Assembly: GCA_946122785.1 (NCBI GenBank)
Contig: CAMGYJ010000007.1
Location: 42,557,587-42,621,586 of the forward strand
Length of the DNA stretch: 64,000 nt
From: Linum tenue
Lineage: Eukaryota; Streptophyta; Magnoliopsida; Malpighiales; Linaceae
Direction: 5' to 3'
Shown: positions 59,493 to 64,000 of the stretch, piece after piece
Layout of the letters: the number at the start of each line of letters is the position of its first letter
Position numbering within the stretch: position 1 is the first letter of the stretch
Translations under genes and position numbers: made by a program
The notes under the pieces: generated by a model
What the model was told of the DNA's origin: nothing
The model's input: the letters and a program-made list of their open reading frames with translations, nothing else
Databases searched by the model: none

Positions 59493-59682
59493 TTAGATTT
59501 CATATATTCTCTTTCCTTGTTTCTCTTGATATTCCCAATCATCTTCTGATCCTTTCTCTTCCATTCGAAGAGTTTCCCTGATTCAATGTAGTCCATTGAC
59601 TATAAATCTACTTCCCTCTCTCTGGTCCTTTCACACTGTCTCACTGCAACTAATCTCAAACAACTTCCTCGTATCCTCGACA

Positions 59683-60783
59683 ATGGCCCCTAACAATCTC
59701 CAGTTGCAGTCCTCAGTGCTGTTCAAAAACCAAAGCTTCCGCAATGCTGCTACCTACTCTAGGTATCTGCGTCGCTTTCGAGATAGACCTCTCTATCCTT
59801 CTTTCTCTATTCAGCCTACCACTTTCTCAAAATATGATATGAATATCCCAGCCTATCTCAAGAACTTAGGATGGGAGTCTTTGGTCACCAATCTGCGATT
59901 CAGTCAGTGTCCTGAGGCTGTTCGCTTATTCTATGTCAATCTTCGCTGTGGGCCTGGAAGTGATCCTGAGTTCTTCACCACCTTAGTCTATGACTACGAG
60001 ATTAAGGTCACGCCTGCGTTGCTGGCGTCTGTCTTGGATCTTCCGCATGCTGGAATTCAGGCTGGGACAGACAGAGAGTTCTACCAGTCTGGCTTTCGGT
60101 TTGATCATGCCCTTGAATCTTTAGCTCATGACATAGGACGTTGGTTTCCATCCCAACTTGCTGCTGGAAGGCTGCCTGATGATCTTAAAGTGCTTTTCTT
60201 CTTCCTCACACGCTGGTTCCTTCCTCGAGATCTAAGCACCACTGATCTCATTCATACTCCTGATCTTTGGGTTCTTTTTAATGCACGCGCTGGTCGTCGC
60301 ATTAGTTATGCTTCCCTCATGTTTCAGCACATGGTCAAGTTTGGGAGAGAATACTACAGTGGTCCCTTACCGTTTGGCCCTCACATAACCAAGTTTCTCT
60401 ATCGCTTGGGCATTGATCTCCGTGATAAGGTTATCAACTGTGATGTTTTGGATGACTTACGTCCTCAACACGTTCTTGCACGTCTTGATGCGTTAGTCGG
60501 TCCCCGTAAGCCTGTCACTGGCTCAGGGGGAGTGATCAGTCATCAACAGGGTCAACAAGCGGCTGCTTCTTCGGCTCTAGTCAATGCAGCTGCTGCTGCA
60601 TTTAAACGTGATGCTGTAGTCAGGAGCGGTCCAAAGCTGAAGCTAATGCTCGAAAAGGACTTGATGTTACCAAAGTTTGTGTATGAGTCCAATCAGATCA
60701 GTGATCCCATTACTCCAGACTCAGACTCTGGTGATGAGGATAGGGTTTCAGGCTATGCTTCTCCGCCTAGTTATCCTTTTTAG
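59683..60783 (+). CDS. Element Y additional ORF in the envelope position
   Basis: 366 codons from ATG 59683 (MAPNNLQLQSSVLFKNQS), about 190 bp after the pol stop and about 220 bp before the 3' LTR. It has no transmembrane segment or signal peptide and so does not look like an envelope protein. The segment NLGWESLVTNLRFSQCPEAV with RLFYVNLR and the helical domain that follows resemble the 'putative plant transposon protein' family found as extra ORFs in plant retroelements. The C-terminus is acidic (PITPDSDSGDEDRVSG). Its role is unknown. Confidence 0.8.
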   Translation: MAPNNLQLQSSVLFKNQSFRNAATYSRYLRRFRDRPLYPSFSIQPTTFSKYDMNIPAYLKNLGWESLVTNLRFSQCPEAVRLFYVNLRCGPGSDPEFFTTLVYDYEIKVTPALLASVLDLPHAGIQAGTDREFYQSGFRFDHALESLAHDIGRWFPSQLAAGRLPDDLKVLFFFLTRWFLPRDLSTTDLIHTPDLWVLFNARAGRRISYASLMFQHMVKFGREYYSGPLPFGPHITKFLYRLGIDLRDKVINCDVLDDLRPQHVLARLDALVGPRKPVTGSGGVISHQQGQQAAASSALVNAAAAAFKRDAVVRSGPKLKLMLEKDLMLPKFVYESNQISDPITPDSDSGDEDRVSGYASPPSYPF

Positions 60784-61005
60784 GATCTCAGTTTGTTAAA
60801 TCTTGAGTTTGATGGTTCTTGAGTACTTTAGAAGAACTATGTCTTTGATTAGTGTTCCGAAAGAAAATAAATGAATGAATGAGTAATTGAATTTCCTTTT
60901 CAGCGCAATATGTGTACAAATGAATGTTTTGGACAGGCTGCACCCAAGGTGTGTTCAATGTGTGCAGGTTGCTGAGGAGAGCCACTGACAAGCTTAGGGG
61001 GAGAA

Positions 61006-61921
61006 TGTTGGAAGATGGCAAGCTTGCTTCAGGCTCTATTTGAGGAAATTGCTTGAACAAAAGGAAATTCCATTCTCGAGTGAACAACTAAGGAAGGCAT
61101 CACCAAATCAGAATCAAAGCAAGATCAACTTAATTGATTGTGTGAGGATTAACGGTTGGGAGGACATTTTGTATAAAGAGAAAAAGCTATGGGTAGAGAG
61201 AGGTGTCCTTTTCGAGAAAATCAAAACAAGAGCAAAGAGTGCAGTAAGAGTTTTGATTAGAGAAGGAGAGTGCTGTCAGAGAGATAGCTTGAAGGAGTGG
61301 TGTGAGTTTGAACTACAGCAGGGAGCAGTAGGTTCGAAGGGGTTCTGATCAAAGTGACGGGGAGTCACTGTGAGATCAAGCTGTACACTGTAATCCGAAA
61401 CACAGAGTATAGTATAACGTCGAAGGTCTCATATCAGAGATCCTTCGACCGTGGATTAGTCGGTGTTAGGTTCCATTGATTGCCTAACACCGGATACCAC
61501 GTAAAAAGATCGTGTCTGAGTTTATTTAAGTTTTTACTGTTTCATTTCATTTCCAGTTATTTCTAAAAGACCTTGATCTAGTGCGAAGTGTGAATTTTAC
61601 AGAGCAGGTTTGATTCTCTGGCTCGAGGGAGGAAGAAGAAAGAAGTGTTTGCAAAACGCAGAGTTTAACTCAAGCAAGTTGGGCCGGTTTCACTTTAGCC
61701 TTCAGATACTCATTAGAGCCCAACCCGTTTCAATTAACTTGGTGCCGTTTTGACAAATACAAAGAGAGAAGTCTCTTTACTCTTATCGCTGACTTATTTT
61801 CAATTCATTTCACCTTCCTCACTTGATTTGGCCGAAATCGCAGTTAGGGTTTTCAGATTCCCAAATTGTCGAAGAACAGGGGAGATTTGGCTCTTGAGTC
61901 TCGCGCTCGACTCTACCAACA
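61006..61921 (+). repeat. 3' LTR of copia element Y
   Basis: A 916-bp copy of the 5' LTR, followed by the TSD cctgg at 61922-61926. Confidence 0.96.
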
Positions 61922-64000
61922 CCTGGGAGCCTGCTTCAGGCCATACAAGGCCTTTTGTAGTTTGTAAACCTTGTTTTCTGCACCAGGAAGTTCAAATCCT
62001 TGTGGTTTTTGGATGTAAACTTCCTCTGTAAGTTCTCCATGCAGAAATGCACTCTTGATGTCTAACTGGTACACAGTTAAACCATGTTGTGCTGCAAGTG
62101 CTAAGAATGTCCTTATAGTGTCCCACCTGGCCACTGGTGCAAACACTTCACTGTAATCTATTCCATGTCTCTGAGCATAGCCTTTTGCCACCAATCTTGC
62201 CTTGAATTTGTCAATTGATTCATCCTCTCTTAACTTTGTTCTGTAAACCCACTTGACTCCAATAGGGATTACTCCAGGTGGTTTGTCAACTAGAGTCCAA
62301 GTAAGGTTTCTTCTGATAGCCTCAATTTCTTGCTTCATAGCTTGTCTCCACTTTTCATCCAGTACTGCTTCCTCGAAAGTGGTTGGATCACCACTGACTG
62401 CTACCAAAGCCCACATGTCACTTTCAGTAAATGCCAAGTTAGGCATCCCAGAGCAATCATAGTCTCCAAATCGACTAGGGAACTTTCGATTCCTGGGGCC
62501 TAACTCACTGTTAATTGGTAGTCCCAGTGCATCAGTCATTTCCTCTTCTTCTTCTTCTTCTTCTGCCTGAGCAGTTGGTGATGTAGTGGGTTCTTCAGAT
62601 GAGGTCTGAGAGCTGGAAGGATTAGTACTGGTCTTAGTACTCTCATCTGCAGAATGTGAATTGCTGTCACTCTCTTCTTCAGTAACTGGTTCTTCTCCTT
62701 CTTCTCCCTCACTTCCTTCTTCTTCCTCTGAGTCATTCCAGACTTCTTCACTTCCTTCCCATACCAGCTTAGTCAATGCAGGTTCTTCTGTAGATTTCCA
62801 TATCCAGCCTTCTTTTTCATTGAAGACCACATCTCGGCTAATGATGATCTTCTTTGTCTCAGGATTGAAAAGCTTATAAGCCTTAGATTCCTTAGACAGT
62901 CCCAGGAAGTTGCATTTGATACTTTTGCTGTCTAGTTTCTTTCTTAAGCTATCATGCACATGAGCATAAGCCACACAACCAAACACCTTCAAGTGATTCA
63001 CTGAGGGAGGCTTTCCTGTCCATCTTTCTTGTGGTGTTTTACCCTCATTGGCTATAGTTGGGCTCCTGTTGAGTATATGTGTAGCCCAATCAACAGCCTC
63101 AGGCCAGAAAGATGAGGGAACCTTGGTATCCTTCAGAGAACACCTTACCATATTCAGAACAATTCTGTTCTTCCTTTCAGCAACACCATTTTGCTGAGGA
63201 GTGAGTGCAGCTGTTAGTTGTCTTCTGATACCTGCTTCTTCACAAACATCTCTGAACTCATGTAATAAGAATTCTCCTCCTCTATCTGTTCTAAGACAAG
63301 CAATGGACCTCCCAGTTTCATTCTCCACTTGTGCTTTAAACCTTCTGAACCAAGCTAAAGTTTCTGACTTTGCATTGAAGAAGTAAACCCAGAGTTTTCT
63401 GCTATAGTCATCAGTAAGCGTCATAATGTACCTTTTCCCTCCATTTGAAGTTGGAGTGAGAGGACCATATAGATCAGCATGTAGGAGTTGGAGTGGTCTA
63501 GTGGCTCTCCATGCTCCTTTCTTTGGAAACTTGTTTCTGCTTTGCTTTCCAACCGTGCAAGTTCTACATACTTCCAACTCCCCAGTCAGCCTGGGAAGCC
63601 CCTGCACCAGCTTCTTCTTTTCCAACTGAAGCAGTCCTGTCTTGCTCAGATGACCAAATCTTCGATGCCATAGATTCAGTGTGTCATGATGAGCAGTTTG
63701 TAGACAATGACCACCATCTGCAGTGTGTTTCTTAGCCTGTAGTACAAACACTCGATTGGACTTCATAGATGTTTGAAGTAATAGTCCATGCTTCTCATGA
63801 TAAATCCTGCAGCTTCCATTTTTTATTGTGAATGCTAGGTTCTTCTCTTGCATTTGTCCCACACTTAACAGATTGGACTTCAGACTAGGAATGTAGAACA
63901 CATTCTGAATGACAAGTGGAACTCATTCAACTATCATTTTTATAGTCCCTTTTCCTTGAACATCCAGTGTGCTGCCATTCCCTAGCTTGACTTCACTTTT
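61922..64000 (-). pseudogene. Copia element X: pol N-terminal part, 5' end beyond window
   Basis: Reading leftward from the right edge: end of protease region (LGNGSTLDVQGKGTIKM), an in-frame TGA (63925-63923), VFYIPSLKSNLLSVGQM, GAG-pre-integrase (LWHRRFGHLSKTGLLQL), integrase (LHADLYGPLTPTSNGGKRY, RTDRGGEFL, PQQNGVAERKNRIVLN), an acidic linker, and the first half of reverse transcriptase (PIGVKWVYRTKLRED, YQLDIKSAFLHGELTEEVY), where Y is inserted. gag and the 5' LTR are beyond the window. The nonsense codon and the nested insertion make X inactive. Confidence 0.9.

Larger units (their letters stand above)
53788..61921 (+). mobile_element. Copia element Y, Sirevirus-like, nested in element X
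   Basis: 8,134 bp with 916-bp LTRs (53788-54703 and 61006-61921), no difference seen between them, and a TSD cctgg (53783-53787 and 61922-61926). It has a tRNA-Met primer site (54706-54717), gag, pol, an additional ORF after pol and a polypurine tract (cttagggggagaa, 60993-61005). The long gag, the pol type and an ORF in the envelope position fit the Sirevirus lineage. Without Y and one TSD copy the X pol frame is continuous. Confidence 0.94.

Noticed and set aside
61040..61348. 102-codon frame also present near 53.8-54.1 kb
   Set aside because: It is LTR sequence of element Y and occurs once per LTR; no protein family is apparent.

Overview
The window is nuclear DNA of a flowering plant, most likely a eudicot; I cannot name the species. 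The host genes are intron-rich with GT-AG junctions, they match Arabidopsis families closely, and they sit among plant-type LTR retrotransposons, an L1-like LINE, Mutator-like and hAT elements and MITEs. Nothing bacterial or organellar was seen.

Left part (1-12.3 kb): a minus-strand Ty1/copia element runs off the left edge with an uninterrupted gag-pol frame and has landed inside an ARIADNE-type RBR ubiquitin ligase gene, of which only the 3' part (3398-4361) remains here. A chain of non-autonomous DNA transposons with recognisable target-site duplications (TSDs) follows: a 2.2-kb Mutator-like element (MULE) with inverted 24-bp arrays at both ends, a 1.0-kb MULE, a 365-bp hAT element and a 431-bp hAT-like element, plus LINE debris.

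Centre (12.3-33 kb): RFC1, the large subunit of the clamp loader, spans 17771-25330 in 22 exons (about 1,019 residues). A 5.4-kb chromodomain Ty3/gypsy element with identical 311-bp LTRs, an intact 1,567-codon ORF and a 5-bp TSD sits about 65 bp upstream of its start codon, in the same orientation. Just downstream lies a full-length antisense LINE with two intact ORFs overlapping at ATGA and an 18-bp TSD.

Gene block (34.6-44.7 kb): three organelle-related genes: an NDUFAF5-like methyltransferase (complex I assembly), SDH6 (plant complex II subunit) and, on the opposite strand, an AAE15/16-type plastid acyl-activating enzyme. A 159-bp-arm inverted repeat derived from a gene fragment lies between the first two. 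Two copies of one MULE family (33.0-34.5 and 50.8-52.0 kb) flank the block.

Right part (45-64 kb): four copies of a TTA/TAA-flanked MITE, an exact four-copy 206-bp tandem array, isolated exon-like segments, then a nest: a minus-strand Ty1/copia element (X, with a nonsense codon) whose reverse transcriptase region is split by an 8.1-kb Sirevirus-like copia element (Y). Y has 916-bp LTRs with no difference seen, an extra ORF in the envelope position, and a stop plus a frame change between gag and pol.

Exon coordinates were read by hand from splice signals and family similarity; reading-frame phases were checked and close in every multi-exon model.
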